53,417 bases of DNA from Muribaculaceae bacterium Isolate-002 (NCI) (GCA_004102805.1 SCEG01000017.1:1-53417); one strand, 5' to 3'; shown: positions 35,303-45,424, counted from the first letter of the stretch. Notes: a model not told the origin generated them from the sequence alone. Numbers and translations are program-made.

Positions 35303-37069
35303 ATGACATTTGAAGAATTAGGAGTAAGCGAACCGCTTTTGAAGGCTGTCGAGGAACTGGGTTTTGAACAGCCGATGCCCGTGCAGGCGCAGGTGATACC
35401 GCATCTGCTCAGTAAAGAGGGCGACGTTGTGGCGCTTGCTCAGACAGGAACCGGCAAGACGGCCGCTTTCGGGCTGCCGGTGCTGCAGCGCATAGATCAG
35501 AAAAATCATTCGCCGCAGGCGCTCATCCTTGCTCCCACCCGCGAGCTTTGCCTTCAGATAGCATCTGACCTGGCTGATTTTTCCAAATATCTTCCCGATG
35601 TCAGAGTGCTTCCCGTTTATGGCGGCTCGAGCATCGAGAGCCAGATACGCTCGCTGCGCGGCGGCGTGCAGATCATCGTGGCGACTCCGGGTCGTCTGAT
35701 CGACCTTATCAACCGCGGAGTGGCAAAGCTCGGCGATGTGCACACCGTAATCCTCGACGAGGCCGACGAGATGCTCAATATGGGCTTCCTTGACTCGATC
35801 AATGAAATACTCGACCACGTGCCGTCGGAGCGCAAGATGCTGATGTTCTCGGCCACGATGCCTGCCGAAATCGGACGCATCGCAAAAAAATACATGCATG
35901 ACCCCGTGGAGTTTGTGGTTGGCACGCGCAACGAAGGCGCCACCAACGTCAAGCACATATACTATATGGTCAATGCCCGCGACAAATATCTCGCGCTCAA
36001 GCGCATTGTCGACTACTCGCCCAATATCTACGGCATCATCTTCTGCCGCACGCGACGCGACACACAGGAGATTGCCGACCGTCTCTGTCAGGAAGGCTAT
36101 AACGCCGAGGCGCTCCACGGCGACCTCTCGCAGCAGCAGCGCGATATCGTGATGAAGAAATTCCGCGACCGCGTGGTGCGTATACTCGTGGCAACCGACG
36201 TGGCTGCCCGAGGCCTTGATGTCGACGACCTCACTCATGTAATCAACTACGGTCTGCCCGAAGACACCGCCGTATATACCCATCGCTCCGGCCGTACGGG
36301 CCGCGCAGGCAAGACCGGTGTATCCATCGCCATAATCCACTCCCGCGAAAAAGGCCGGCTGCGTGAAATAGAGCGCATCATCGGCAAGAAATTCGAGCGC
36401 AAGGAGGTGCCCACCCCCGAGCATATTATCGAGAAGCAGCTTTATTCGCTTGCCGACCGCATAGAGAAGGTGCAGGTCAACGACGCCGAGATGGAGCGTT
36501 ATCTCCCCGGTGTCATAAAGAAACTCGGCTGGCTTTCGGCCGACGACCTCATTCGCCGCGTGCTGTCGCTTGAGTTCCAGCGTCTGCTCGATTATTACAA
36601 AGATGCCCCCGCAATCGATTTCATCGACGAAAAGCCGGCGAAAAAAGAGCGCAAGGAGAAAGAGAAGTCAGCGCCCCGCACTGACAAGGAGAAAGACCGC
36701 CGCACTGCCGAAAAGGGCATGGAACGCATATATGTCAATCTTGGCAAGAACGACGGTTTCTATGCCGGAAATCTCATTGACATGCTCAACAAGAACATCG
36801 AGGGGGCGCGTGTTGACGTCGGCCGTATCGACCTCATGCCGGGATATTCACTGTTTGACATAAAGAAAAAAGACGCCCAGAGGGTGGTGCACTCGCTCAA
36901 AGGGCTCGATTTCATGGGAAAACGCGTTTACAGCGAGATAGCAGAGGCTGACAAAGACTATGCCCGCGCAGCCACCCGCAAGGCCCGCGAAAACCGTTCG
37001 GGCGATTTCGACAGTCAGTTCTTCGACCGGAAGGCGAAAGGCGCCGGCCGGAAATCACGTAAAAAATAA
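35303..37069 (+). CDS. DEAD-box ATP-dependent RNA helicase with DbpA-type RNA-binding domain
   Basis: A 588-residue RNA helicase, likely in ribosome assembly or cold adaptation. Domain 1 has the Q motif (GFEQPMPVQAQVIP at 20-33), Walker A AQTGTGKT at 46-53, PTRELCLQ, DEAD at 152-155 and SATMP. Domain 2 ends in HRSGRTGRAGKTG. A charged Lys/Glu/Arg-rich linker (about 440-475) leads to a DbpA-like RNA-binding domain (YVNLGKNDGFYAGNLIDML and after), which in E. coli DbpA binds 23S rRNA hairpin 92. It ends with a basic tail (RKAKGAGRKSRKK). Next gene starts 29 nt later. Confidence 0.94.
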   Translation: MTFEELGVSEPLLKAVEELGFEQPMPVQAQVIPHLLSKEGDVVALAQTGTGKTAAFGLPVLQRIDQKNHSPQALILAPTRELCLQIASDLADFSKYLPDVRVLPVYGGSSIESQIRSLRGGVQIIVATPGRLIDLINRGVAKLGDVHTVILDEADEMLNMGFLDSINEILDHVPSERKMLMFSATMPAEIGRIAKKYMHDPVEFVVGTRNEGATNVKHIYYMVNARDKYLALKRIVDYSPNIYGIIFCRTRRDTQEIADRLCQEGYNAEALHGDLSQQQRDIVMKKFRDRVVRILVATDVAARGLDVDDLTHVINYGLPEDTAVYTHRSGRTGRAGKTGVSIAIIHSREKGRLREIERIIGKKFERKEVPTPEHIIEKQLYSLADRIEKVQVNDAEMERYLPGVIKKLGWLSADDLIRRVLSLEFQRLLDYYKDAPAIDFIDEKPAKKERKEKEKSAPRTDKEKDRRTAEKGMERIYVNLGKNDGFYAGNLIDMLNKNIEGARVDVGRIDLMPGYSLFDIKKKDAQRVVHSLKGLDFMGKRVYSEIAEADKDYARAATRKARENRSGDFDSQFFDRKAKGAGRKSRKK

Positions 37070-37098
37070 CCATATCTATAATAAAGTCACGATCTATA

Positions 37099-37734
37099 AT
37101 GAAGTCACGGATTATATCTTCTCTGATTGCCCTTGCGGGCATCGCGACAATGACGGCGCAGATGACGCCGCGCAGCGTTGTGACTACCGCGCCTGAAAAG
37201 GTGCTTCTCACCATTGACGCGTCGACTCTTCTCGATATGCTCGACTACTATGAGAGCGGCGTGGCGCGAACGGTAAAAAACAAGATGGGAGAGGATGCGG
37301 TGATTACCGAGATGACGGAGTCTACGATAACACTCTTGACCGGCGAGGCTCATAACATCACGTTCGCCATGCTTCCCTACGGCAAGTCGTCGATTATCAT
37401 GACCGTAGACCGTGTAGAGACTCCCGCTACCGACGCTACGGTAACCTTCTATGACTCGCGTTGGAACAAAATTGACTCCGACCGACTTCTGCGCGAACCC
37501 TCGCTTGCCGACTGGACCGGAAAAATCCCTGCCGACAGCATGCGTGAGATTGAAAACGCTCTGCCGTTTCTGATGGTCGACGCGCGATATAATCCAGAGA
37601 CTTCAACACTGACCTTCGAGCCTCAGACCGGCGACTACATATCGGTGGAAAACTCCGATAAGGTGAAGGCAGCCCTTGCCCCGCGGCTCGACTACGTGTG
37701 GACAGGACGATCATTCAAACCGGTCAGACGATGA
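37099..37734 (+). CDS. DUF3256-like exported protein
   Basis: A 211-residue protein with a signal peptide (MKSRIISSLIALAGIATMTAQ). The region IDASTLLDMLDYYESG and the mixed alpha/beta remainder resemble the Bacteroidales-specific DUF3256 family; I assign this from memory of the pattern. The family function is unknown. There are no catalytic motifs or membrane helices after the signal. Its stop overlaps the xseA ATG by 4 bp (ATGA), so both are probably translated together, though one acts outside and the other inside the cytoplasm. Confidence 0.75.
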   Translation: MKSRIISSLIALAGIATMTAQMTPRSVVTTAPEKVLLTIDASTLLDMLDYYESGVARTVKNKMGEDAVITEMTESTITLLTGEAHNITFAMLPYGKSSIIMTVDRVETPATDATVTFYDSRWNKIDSDRLLREPSLADWTGKIPADSMREIENALPFLMVDARYNPETSTLTFEPQTGDYISVENSDKVKAALAPRLDYVWTGRSFKPVRR

Positions 37735-39071
37735 AACGCGACATAGGCAACGCGCTGCCCGGCACTGAGGAGCAAACGGACGGAAAGTCGATGACGATAT
37801 CACAGCTCTGCGCCACCTTGCAGAAACTTGTCAAGGTGCCGCAGGTCACTGATGTGTGGGTTGTCGGCGAGCTATCCGACTTCGGTCTCAGAGGCGGACA
37901 CTGCTACGCTGACCTTGTCGAGAAAGATGACGACGGGAAGCCGGTTGCAAAAATCCCGCTGCGCATCTGGAATTATCTTTTCAACAGCCTTAACGCCAAG
38001 TTTATGAGCGGAACCGGGCAACCGCTGTCAACCGGCATCAAGGTCAAGGTGTGTGTGGCTCCGAGCATACACAAGCTCTACGGACTGTCGGTCATCGCCT
38101 CGGATATCGATCCGGCCTACACGATGGGCGATCTGATGCGCCGTCGTCAGGAAATCATCGACCGTCTGACCCGCGAAGGTATTATCGAGCTCAACCGGCG
38201 TCTGGCGTGGACTGATGTGCCGACACGGCTGGCGGTGATATCATCGCCGTCGGCGGCGGGCTACGGCGATTTCCTCAATCAGCTTTTCGGCAATGAGGCG
38301 CACATCCGCTTTACGGTAAAACTGTTCGAGGCCATGATGCAGGGGGAGAAAGCCCGTCCGACCATCCTCGCGGCTCTTGAGCGCATCGCCGCCGAGACCG
38401 ACCGCTGGGACGGTGTTGTAATCATACGTGGTGGCGGAGCGTCGCTCGACCTGCAATGCTTCGAGGACTATGAGCTTGCGGCGGCTGTGGCCCGCTTCCC
38501 GCTGCCGGTGATGATAGGCATAGGCCACGAGCGCGACATCACTGTGCTCGATTATGTGGCCAACCGCCGTGTCAAGACACCTACGGCAGCCGCCGAGTGG
38601 TTTGTCAAGCGTGGCGAGTCGCTTCTCAACCGTCTCAACTCCATCGGCAGCGCCCTGCTGCAGCGAGCCTCTGATATTATGGCGGCCGAAAAGGAGCAGC
38701 TGAGCTATTTCGAAGGCGTCATCTCGGTGTTCCCGCTCAATGCCGTGCGTCATGCCGACTCCAGGCTTGTCAACAGTATAAACTCGCTCTCCAACCTTAC
38801 TACCCGCCGTATCGTTCCGGCACTTGAGAAAATCAACGCAATGCAGACGCAGATAGAGCATGCCGCGCAGTCGGCGCTGACCATGCAGCGCGACAGACTT
38901 AATGCCGATGAACGCCTGCTGAAGGCACTCTCTCCGCAGGCAGTGCTTGCGCGCGGATATTCCGTCACACGCTGCGACGGCCGCATACTCACTGACGCTG
39001 CGACTGTTGAAAACGGCGCACAGCTGACAACACAACTCGCCTGCGGCGAAATCAAGTCTACAGTATCATAA
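37731..39071 (+). CDS. xseA: Exodeoxyribonuclease VII large subunit
   Basis: Catalytic subunit of the single-strand-specific exonuclease VII, with XseB. 446 residues. The N-terminal OB-fold (residues about 25-125, with VWVVGELSDF and GHCYADLVEKDD) binds ssDNA. The core has VISSPSAAGYGDFLNQL, VVIIRGGGASLDLQCFEDYELA and IGIGHERDITVLDYVANRRVKTPTAAAEW; the coiled-coil and GYSVTRCDGRILTDA complete it. The start at 37731 overlaps the previous stop; a Met 11 codons upstream would extend into that gene. xseB follows 19 nt later. Confidence 0.96.
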   Translation: MKRDIGNALPGTEEQTDGKSMTISQLCATLQKLVKVPQVTDVWVVGELSDFGLRGGHCYADLVEKDDDGKPVAKIPLRIWNYLFNSLNAKFMSGTGQPLSTGIKVKVCVAPSIHKLYGLSVIASDIDPAYTMGDLMRRRQEIIDRLTREGIIELNRRLAWTDVPTRLAVISSPSAAGYGDFLNQLFGNEAHIRFTVKLFEAMMQGEKARPTILAALERIAAETDRWDGVVIIRGGGASLDLQCFEDYELAAAVARFPLPVMIGIGHERDITVLDYVANRRVKTPTAAAEWFVKRGESLLNRLNSIGSALLQRASDIMAAEKEQLSYFEGVISVFPLNAVRHADSRLVNSINSLSNLTTRRIVPALEKINAMQTQIEHAAQSALTMQRDRLNADERLLKALSPQAVLARGYSVTRCDGRILTDAATVENGAQLTTQLACGEIKSTVS

Positions 39072-39090
39072 TGTTACTTAATATTGCAAT

Positions 39091-39315
39091 ATGGAAATAT
39101 CGAATACCAGCGTAAAGGAAATGTCATATCGCGAGGCTGTCAACGAACTTGACACCATACTGCGCGAAATGCAGAGCGACAACTGCGACATCGACCGCCT
39201 CTCGGCCATGACACGCCGCGCCACCGAGCTGATTGCCGAATGCCGCAACCGCCTTACGGCCACTGACGAGGAGCTCCGCAACATCCTCGCCTCACTCGCT
39301 CCAAAAGCCAACTGA
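39091..39315 (+). CDS. xseB: Exodeoxyribonuclease VII small subunit
   Basis: A 74-residue helical protein. The consensus YREAVNELDTILREMQSDNCDIDRLSAMTRRATELIAECRNRL pattern fits XseB, the small subunit that packs on XseA's coiled coil. It is 19 nt after xseA on the same strand and is converging with ispF. Length and context make the assignment secure. Confidence 0.93.
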   Translation: MEISNTSVKEMSYREAVNELDTILREMQSDNCDIDRLSAMTRRATELIAECRNRLTATDEELRNILASLAPKAN

Positions 39316-39350
39316 ACATATTCATTTCCGTATATGACGGGAAGGGAATG

Positions 39351-39833
39351 TTACAGTGCTTTTATCAGCAGTGCTGTCGCCTGTGACGCTATGCCCTCCT
39401 TGCGTCCGGTGAAGCCGAGGCGTTCGGTAGTGGTGGCCTTGACCGACACGCGGTCGGCTGCAACCTTCATGTCGCCGGCAAGTGTTGCTGTCATCTGAGG
39501 AATGTATGGCAGCAGTTTTGGCGCCTGCGCGATGATTGTCACATCGACATTTGATATCGAGTAGCCGCGCTCTTCGATCATGCTGACGACCTTGCGGAGC
39601 AACACTCGCGAGTCGACACCGCGATATTCTTCGGCTGTGTCGGGAAAGTGGTAGCCGATGTCGCGCAGGGCGAGTGCGCCCAGCAGTGCGTCGCACAAGG
39701 CGTGTATTGCCACGTCGGCATCGCTGTGACCGAGCAGTCCGAGTTCGTAAGGTATTTTCACGCCGCAGAGCCATAGCTCGCGGTCGGGGGCGAAGCGGTG
39801 CACGTCAAATCCGTTGCCTGATCGTATATCCAT
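39351..39833 (-). CDS. ispF: 2-C-methyl-D-erythritol 2,4-cyclodiphosphate synthase
   Basis: Fifth step of the MEP isoprenoid pathway. The 160-residue trimeric enzyme has the metal site DVHRF (Asp and His, residues 10-14), the second motif [31 protein letters not shown] with the zinc-binding His, and [11 protein letters not shown] near 100 with [13 protein letters not shown] near the end. The start at 39833 ([12 protein letters not shown]) is preferred over a Met nine codons upstream. porV lies 50 nt upstream on the same strand. Confidence 0.96.
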   Translation of the reverse strand: MDIRSGNGFDVHRFAPDRELWLCGVKIPYELGLLGHSDADVAIHALCDALLGALALRDIGYHFPDTAEEYRGVDSRVLLRKVVSMIEERGYSISNVDVTIIAQAPKLLPYIPQMTATLAGDMKVAADRVSVKATTTERLGFTGRKEGIASQATALLIKAL

Positions 39834-39883
39834 ATCTATCGGAGATTTTGTAACCGTCAATGATTATGCAGGCTGCGAGTCGA

Positions 39884-41095
39884 TTATCTGCGTTTGCCGA
39901 GTATCTCGCGCAAGCCGTCCATGTCAAATGTAAGTGAGAAGCGCAGTGTCTGGTCGAGAGGTGACTGCTGTGCGGTTGCTATCATGTAGGAGGCGTCGAG
40001 ACGCAGCACATTGAGCGAGAAGCCGGCGCCTATGCCGAAATACTGGCGGTTGCCTTTATACTGGCTTTCGTGGTAATATCCGGCACGCAGGAAAAACTGC
40101 TGGTTGTAGGAATATTCGGCGCCGAGCGAGTAGGTTATCTCGCGCAACTCCTCTTTGAGGCCGCCGGGTGCATCGGAAAATGACTTGAATATGCCGGTGA
40201 TGGGCGACATGTCCTGCCACTCCTGAAGAGCGTCGAGATATTCGCGCTCGCCGTCGGTGTCGTCGGCGAAGTCGCTTTCGCGCGGACGGGTCGGAACAAG
40301 CAGTTTGTTAAGGTCGACCGAGAGAGCGAGGTTATGGTAGTCGGCCAGAGGGAACGTGAATGTGGTGCCGAGACGAAGGTTGGTGGGCAGAAACGCAGGG
40401 TCTTCGCCGTTGTTATAGTTGACCTTCGTACCGATGTTTGATATGTTCCATCCCCATGACCACTGGCATTCGCTGCGGCCCACGATAGGGTAGGTGGTGT
40501 AGTAGCCCGAGATGTCGGCCGAGAATGCCGAAGCTCCGACGGTCTGGTCGCCGGCGTTTGAATTGGAGAAGCCGAGGTCGGAATAGATGTAGCGGAACAC
40601 TACTCCCATCGAGAATTTCTCTGACAGTTTGCGGGAATAACCGACATCAAACGACAGTTCGTAGGGGTTGAGGCTCTGGGTGCTTACGCCTGACGGGTCG
40701 TTGGTGTTGACCTCGCCGAGCGAGAAATATCGCAGCGATGCCGATACGGCCTGGTTGTCGTTTGAACCGAGTTTCCAGTAGCCCGACACATCGGCAAGGA
40801 AGATGTCATTGACAAGTTTGCGCAGCCACGGGGTGTAGCTCAGCGATACGGCCGCTTCGGAGTAGGCGAACGCATATTTCGACGGGTTCCAGAACTGGGA
40901 ATAGGCGTCGGGGTCGGTGGCCGCGCCGATGTCGCCCATCGCGGCGCCTCGCGCGTCGGGAGCTATCGAGAGCGAGGTAACGCCGGTCTCGATAGGGTTG
41001 AATTCGTTCTTGATATTGTCGTCGGCCTTTGCCCCGCTTGCCAGCATAAGGCATGCTATGCCGATAATGGTCGGTTTGATGAGAGTTGCTTTCAT
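39884..41095 (-). CDS. porV: Type IX secretion outer-membrane shuttle protein PorV (LptO)
   Basis: PorV is a FadL-like beta-barrel that collects T9SS cargo from the SprA/Sov translocon and brings it to PorU. 403 residues; signal peptide ends at SGAKA (residue 24). Early hallmarks are GVTSLSIAPDARGAAMGDIGAATDPDAYSQFWNPSKYAF, NDIFLADVSGYWKL and YFSLGEV. The remainder is a run of amphipathic strands ending in LRFSLTFDMDGL. porU lies upstream on the same strand, but a strong terminator at 41199-41231 stands between, so porV should have its own promoter; I could not identify one with confidence. Confidence 0.94.
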   Translation of the reverse strand: MKATLIKPTIIGIACLMLASGAKADDNIKNEFNPIETGVTSLSIAPDARGAAMGDIGAATDPDAYSQFWNPSKYAFAYSEAAVSLSYTPWLRKLVNDIFLADVSGYWKLGSNDNQAVSASLRYFSLGEVNTNDPSGVSTQSLNPYELSFDVGYSRKLSEKFSMGVVFRYIYSDLGFSNSNAGDQTVGASAFSADISGYYTTYPIVGRSECQWSWGWNISNIGTKVNYNNGEDPAFLPTNLRLGTTFTFPLADYHNLALSVDLNKLLVPTRPRESDFADDTDGEREYLDALQEWQDMSPITGIFKSFSDAPGGLKEELREITYSLGAEYSYNQQFFLRAGYYHESQYKGNRQYFGIGAGFSLNVLRLDASYMIATAQQSPLDQTLRFSLTFDMDGLREILGKRR

Positions 41096-41198
41096 ATATT
41101 ACTATAACTGCAAAACGGTGAATTTATTGTAACCGTGATGTTAAATTTTTGAGGGTCGCGTGGCGCTGCTGTCAATTGCTGTGTGTCGATAAAAGAAC

Positions 41199-41231
41199 AA
41201 AGTCCGCCGGCGGTGTCGTGCGGCGGACTTT
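41199..41231. terminator. Terminator after porU
   Basis: A perfect 11-bp stem (41199-41209 with 41221-41231, loop 11 nt) has T runs on both sides: TTTGTTCTTTT on the minus strand and TTTTTAT on the plus. It lies 24 nt past the porU stop and separates porU from porV. Confidence 0.8.
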
Positions 41232-41254
41232 TTATATCAGATGTGCGGCCGGAG

Positions 41255-44200
41255 TCAGGGCTGCTGCACCACGATAATTTCGATTTTGGGAGTGTGGCCG
41301 TAGAGATTGCCTCCCTTGCAGATGGCGTAGGCGCGGTATACTCCGTCGCTCACGAGATTGCCTGACATGTCGGTCAGATCCCATTCGAACGGGAAGTTGA
41401 CATCGGAGCGGGTATAGACGGTGTTGCCTGCTTCATCCTCGATGATGAGGCGGCCTGACGGAGTGTCGGTGAAGTTGTGTTGGAGCGAGAGTGTGGCCTG
41501 TATGCGCGCAGGCTCTTCCTCGACGCTCAGGCGTGCGTTGGCTCCGGTGTTGTTGATAGTGAAATCAATGGAGCGCGAGGCGCTGTTGCCGGCATTGTCA
41601 GAGATGTGGAGGGTTAGTGTGTGGCGTCCGTCGCTGAGCGATGTGAACGGATATTCGATCTCGATAGAGCCGTCGCCATTATCGGTTATCGCAGTTCCTA
41701 CCACGGGATGGTTCATCGTGTCGTCGATTGATATGCGGCAAGTGGGGCCGACAGTGCCTGTCGGGCTGTAGATGCCGCTCTCATTGTCGGTGACAGAGGC
41801 ATAGACGATGAAGTCCTGGCCGGTCATGCCGCCGTTGACGAAGTCGGGGCTGTCGATGTAGAGCGAAGTTATGACAGGAGCCTCGGTGTCGTCAGGTGTC
41901 TCCGGCGCAAGGTCGGGGTCGCAGGCGAGTGACATGGTGTAGGTGGTCGCTACCTCGCTGTTGTCAGGGAGCGCCGCTGTGATGGTGGTGCGGTTGAAGT
42001 CGCCCGTGCGCACAGGCATAGGGGGGGTGAAGCTGACAGTAAAGCGGCCGTCGGTAACTATGGCGTTGGCTTCGAGAAGCTGATCCTCGTCGGTATATAC
42101 CTGTTTGATAGTGTCATTCTTACCGAATGTCATGCATTTGCGGTCGATTGACGGCTCGTAGAGAGTCACTATCACTTTGCCGTTGAACGAAGTCCAGGGC
42201 GAGCCTGCGTCTGACGGGTCTTGTATATAGCCTGTGATTGTATTGGCTTTGAGCGGTGTGATCTTGTGGCTTCCTTCGGTTTCGTCATAAGCTTCGCCGT
42301 TGACGCTCTCGATTGTAATCTTATGTCCGGAGAAGAACAACGGTATGGCGGGGTCGCCACACAGGTTGTAGCATGAGGTGTTGACCATCAATGCGTTGTC
42401 GCTCAGTCCGCTGACTCTTTCATAGATGGAGTTGCGGCTCAGTCGCAATATGTCGCCTGTAGTGGTGCCCTGGGGCGATTTGGAGAATATATCGGCCATT
42501 GTCTCTGACAATGTCTCGTTGTGGGTCTGATATACTTCGCGGCAGGCTGCGATGACACCTATCATGCCGCCGTTGTTCTGCATCACCATCTCCTGGGCTA
42601 TTGACTGCTCGAGGCAGTCGAATGTATAGGCCTGACATGTGGCGAGCATGGCGAAGGGGAAGTAGCCGTATTGCGTGTCGTGCACATCAGTGATGTGGTA
42701 GAGGTTTGACGTGCCTATGTAGTCGGGTTTGCCGTGACCGGTGTAATTGAGATACATGACTCCTTTCTTGAGAGCCTGCTTTATCACCTCTCTGGCAGGA
42801 ATAGCCTTTCCGTTTTTTGTCGGATACAGAGAGCTGTAGCCTTTTATGAGGGTTACTCCGGGGTTGTTGGCAAGGAATGACGCTCCGGTTTTCTCCGCGC
42901 TTCTCATGTGGCCTGATGTATCGCCGTGGTCGGCCATCAGAAGCACGCGCTGGTAGATGTCGGATGCCGGGCTGTAGGTCAGATACTGGTATATCTTGTC
43001 GACTGCTTTGGCTGCCTGCGAACTGTCGGTCAAGGGTATGCGGCCGACGTTGATGTGCTGCATGTTGTTTATGAACTCGTCGTTGGGGGGAGTTTCGCCG
43101 AGCATGCCGAAGTAGGCGTCGCACGAGTAGCCCTTGGTGATTGACGACATCGTCTTGTGGTATGGGGTGCCGTAGTTGAGCAGAAGTGCGCCTTTCTCTT
43201 TGAATGATGCGCCGGTGGCGGTGAGACCGCGGTTGTCGTAAAATGCGCCTCCGAACAGAAGCAGGTGCTTCATCTTTGACGGATTACGGTCGTAAAACAT
43301 CTTCATGGCCTTGCGTATGCCCCACAGTGACGGTGTTCCCGACGAGAACTCATTGAATATCTCTTCCTGGCGCAGCACGACGACATCATGACCGAGCAGG
43401 TCGCGGTGTATCTGTGCCAGGCGTTCGGCCTGGTCGACGAAGGCATCGGCCGACAGAATGACAAGGTCGGGCACTTCGCAGGCGTGAATATCCTGATTGT
43501 TGACCTCTCCGGCATATTCCACCGGCAGATGTTGTTTGTTGGGGTCGAATACGATGTCGCGGTGGGCGGTATCCGTATATCTTGTTAAATTATATGCCTT
43601 TTCGGTGGTGAATATCGTCCACGTGCCGCCATAATTGTAGCTCGTCTGATACGGGCGCACGTTGTAGGGGTTATCTACATTCCACACGATTACATCAGGA
43701 TTTGACTGGGTAATCTCTATTACCTCGCCCGCTGCAATCTTGTCGTAGCACAGCAGCATTGACGGGCGGTCGCCAAGTATGTTCTTGCGCTGATAGGCAA
43801 AGGCGAGACGGTCGATTGCCGCATAGGTGAATGTCGATTTGGCCGCTTTTGTCAGAGTCAAGTCGACAGATGTCTCGTCAGGCAGCATCGACATGGATAT
43901 ATATGAGTCGGAGCGGTTGGCGTTGGAACTGAACTGTATATGTTTGTCGCTGTTGTCGATATTGATGACTTTGTCGACAATTTCACCCCGGTGGGGATAG
44001 GAGAGGACGTATGTCAGGTTGCTTCCTGATCCGACAAGTATGTCGTGGAGCACGACTTTGGAATAAGTGCCGGCATTGCTGTCGTAATACAGGTCATCGA
44101 GGGGAAATGAAAACTTCAGGGGCTCGGTTTCCTGTGATATGTCACGTCCGAAATAGAGCTGCCCCTGATGTAACGGATTGGCTACCTCTTCCTCGATGAT

Positions 44201-44731
44201 TGATATGTCCCAGTGATATTTCAGAAACGGGTTGTTGCCGATGCGCTTGTAGGGTATGCGCTCGGGCTGCTGCAACGGCTGCGAGTCGGTGACGAAGTAG
44301 TAGCCGGCATCGGCGGCGTGGTTGCGCTCGGCGTCGGGACATCCGGATACGGTCGACGGCTTTGATGCTGCATATATGAAGTTGGGACGGTAATTTGACT
44401 CTCCGTAAAACAGCAGGCGGTCGTCAGTGCGGACAACGGGTTGCTGCGGCAGGTCGTCGGGTATGCTTGCGTCAAGAAATTCCCGCACTCCGGCCACGCC
44501 GCCGAAGCCGTAGACTGTCACAGCCGACGGGTCGTCAAACCCCCATTCACGCAGTTGCTGATGGGTAATCTGCTGTATGCCTGACTCATTGACGCGTATT
44601 TTTACCCAATGTCCTGACGAGAGTACCGATGATGAGGTGTAATATCCCGCGTCCAGAGCCGATGCGCCGGTGGCGCCTGTCATGGCACATAGCATGGAGA
44701 GATATATCAGTGTCTTTTTTCTGTATGACAT
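41255..44731 (-). CDS. porU: Type IX secretion sortase PorU (C25 cysteine protease)
   Basis: Gingipain-family sortase of the T9SS: removes the C-terminal signal of cargo and attaches it to A-type LPS at the surface. 1,158 residues, signal peptide ending near residue 25 (GASA). N-terminal module SGHWVKIRVNESGIQQI and VYGFGG at 39-78; catalytic His666 in LNYTGHGKPD and Cys699 in LATCQAYTFD. Tail domains are Ig-like, ending in an FlgD-like stretch. porV lies 160 nt downstream across a terminator; this neighbourhood identifies it as the canonical PorU, distinct from the paralogue at 9680-13123. The signal peptide supports the ATG at 44731. Confidence 0.93.
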   Translation of the reverse strand: MSYRKKTLIYLSMLCAMTGATGASALDAGYYTSSSVLSSGHWVKIRVNESGIQQITHQQLREWGFDDPSAVTVYGFGGVAGVREFLDASIPDDLPQQPVVRTDDRLLFYGESNYRPNFIYAASKPSTVSGCPDAERNHAADAGYYFVTDSQPLQQPERIPYKRIGNNPFLKYHWDISIIEEEVANPLHQGQLYFGRDISQETEPLKFSFPLDDLYYDSNAGTYSKVVLHDILVGSGSNLTYVLSYPHRGEIVDKVINIDNSDKHIQFSSNANRSDSYISMSMLPDETSVDLTLTKAAKSTFTYAAIDRLAFAYQRKNILGDRPSMLLCYDKIAAGEVIEITQSNPDVIVWNVDNPYNVRPYQTSYNYGGTWTIFTTEKAYNLTRYTDTAHRDIVFDPNKQHLPVEYAGEVNNQDIHACEVPDLVILSADAFVDQAERLAQIHRDLLGHDVVVLRQEEIFNEFSSGTPSLWGIRKAMKMFYDRNPSKMKHLLLFGGAFYDNRGLTATGASFKEKGALLLNYGTPYHKTMSSITKGYSCDAYFGMLGETPPNDEFINNMQHINVGRIPLTDSSQAAKAVDKIYQYLTYSPASDIYQRVLLMADHGDTSGHMRSAEKTGASFLANNPGVTLIKGYSSLYPTKNGKAIPAREVIKQALKKGVMYLNYTGHGKPDYIGTSNLYHITDVHDTQYGYFPFAMLATCQAYTFDCLEQSIAQEMVMQNNGGMIGVIAACREVYQTHNETLSETMADIFSKSPQGTTTGDILRLSRNSIYERVSGLSDNALMVNTSCYNLCGDPAIPLFFSGHKITIESVNGEAYDETEGSHKITPLKANTITGYIQDPSDAGSPWTSFNGKVIVTLYEPSIDRKCMTFGKNDTIKQVYTDEDQLLEANAIVTDGRFTVSFTPPMPVRTGDFNRTTITAALPDNSEVATTYTMSLACDPDLAPETPDDTEAPVITSLYIDSPDFVNGGMTGQDFIVYASVTDNESGIYSPTGTVGPTCRISIDDTMNHPVVGTAITDNGDGSIEIEYPFTSLSDGRHTLTLHISDNAGNSASRSIDFTINNTGANARLSVEEEPARIQATLSLQHNFTDTPSGRLIIEDEAGNTVYTRSDVNFPFEWDLTDMSGNLVSDGVYRAYAICKGGNLYGHTPKIEIIVVQQP

Positions 44732-44857
44732 AGCTGTAAATCTGTTTCTGTTGATGATTGAGAAATGTGTCCGGCTGGTATCCGGTGTATTTAATAACGA
44801 CAGGCGACCGATGTTATTGTGTGCCGGCCGTCTATGGTTTGTGTTGACCTGTTATTG

Positions 44858-45424
44858 TCATTTGATGTTGAACTTCAGCACCTCCTGTCCGTTGACCGAG
44901 GCTTCTACCCGGTCGCCGATCTTTATGTCGCAGCTCAGCAGCGGCGCAGGCGGTATGATTATGTCGCCTGTCTTGATTACCATGTCCTTGCTCAGAAGTT
45001 TGATTGACTTAGTGACCGAGGGCATGACATTGGAGAATGTTATGCTTTGCGGAGCCCTGATGTCGACTGTCTTGACGGTCGCGGCATCAATCCATTTTCC
45101 CAATGCCAGAGCGCCGTCAAATGCCGTGGCCCACGGTGTCCAGCACTCGGTGTCGCTTCCTTCGGGCGACACGATGTCGAGAGGCACAAGGCGCACACAC
45201 AGTGTCATCATGTCGTAGTATCGAGGAGCGAATTTCTCTGCTATCGACTTGCCGAGACGGCTTATCAGGTAAGCTACCGAGAAGTCGCAGCGCCAGCGGC
45301 GCGATATCTCCGGCAGGAACACCGGTCTGTTGTCGCGGATTATGGAGGAGTCGGTGGTAAGGATAAGTGTAGGCAGCGACCCGTTGGCTTTGCTGCCGGA
45401 GTCTCTCAGCTCAAGTATTTTCAT
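44858..45424 (-). CDS. Short FAH-like (fumarylacetoacetate hydrolase fold) protein coupled to rex
   Basis: A 188-residue protein. The C-terminal part (MPSVTKSIKLLSKDMVIKTGDIIIPPAP, then CDIKIGDRVEA) resembles the end of the FAH fold, where GDIIFTGTP and IGDxVE are conserved. The metal-binding acidic residues normal for active FAH enzymes are not obvious, so it may be non-enzymatic. Its ATG overlaps the rex stop by 4 bp, suggesting a shared transcript and a possible link to redox control. Function unknown. Confidence 0.65.
   Translation of the reverse strand: MKILELRDSGSKANGSLPTLILTTDSSIIRDNRPVFLPEISRRWRCDFSVAYLISRLGKSIAEKFAPRYYDMMTLCVRLVPLDIVSPEGSDTECWTPWATAFDGALALGKWIDAATVKTVDIRAPQSITFSNVMPSVTKSIKLLSKDMVIKTGDIIIPPAPLLSCDIKIGDRVEASVNGQEVLKFNIK

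Noticed and set aside
35318..36424. Open frame (368 codons) opposite the DEAD-box helicase
   Set aside because: Shadow of helicase codons, no recognisable domain.
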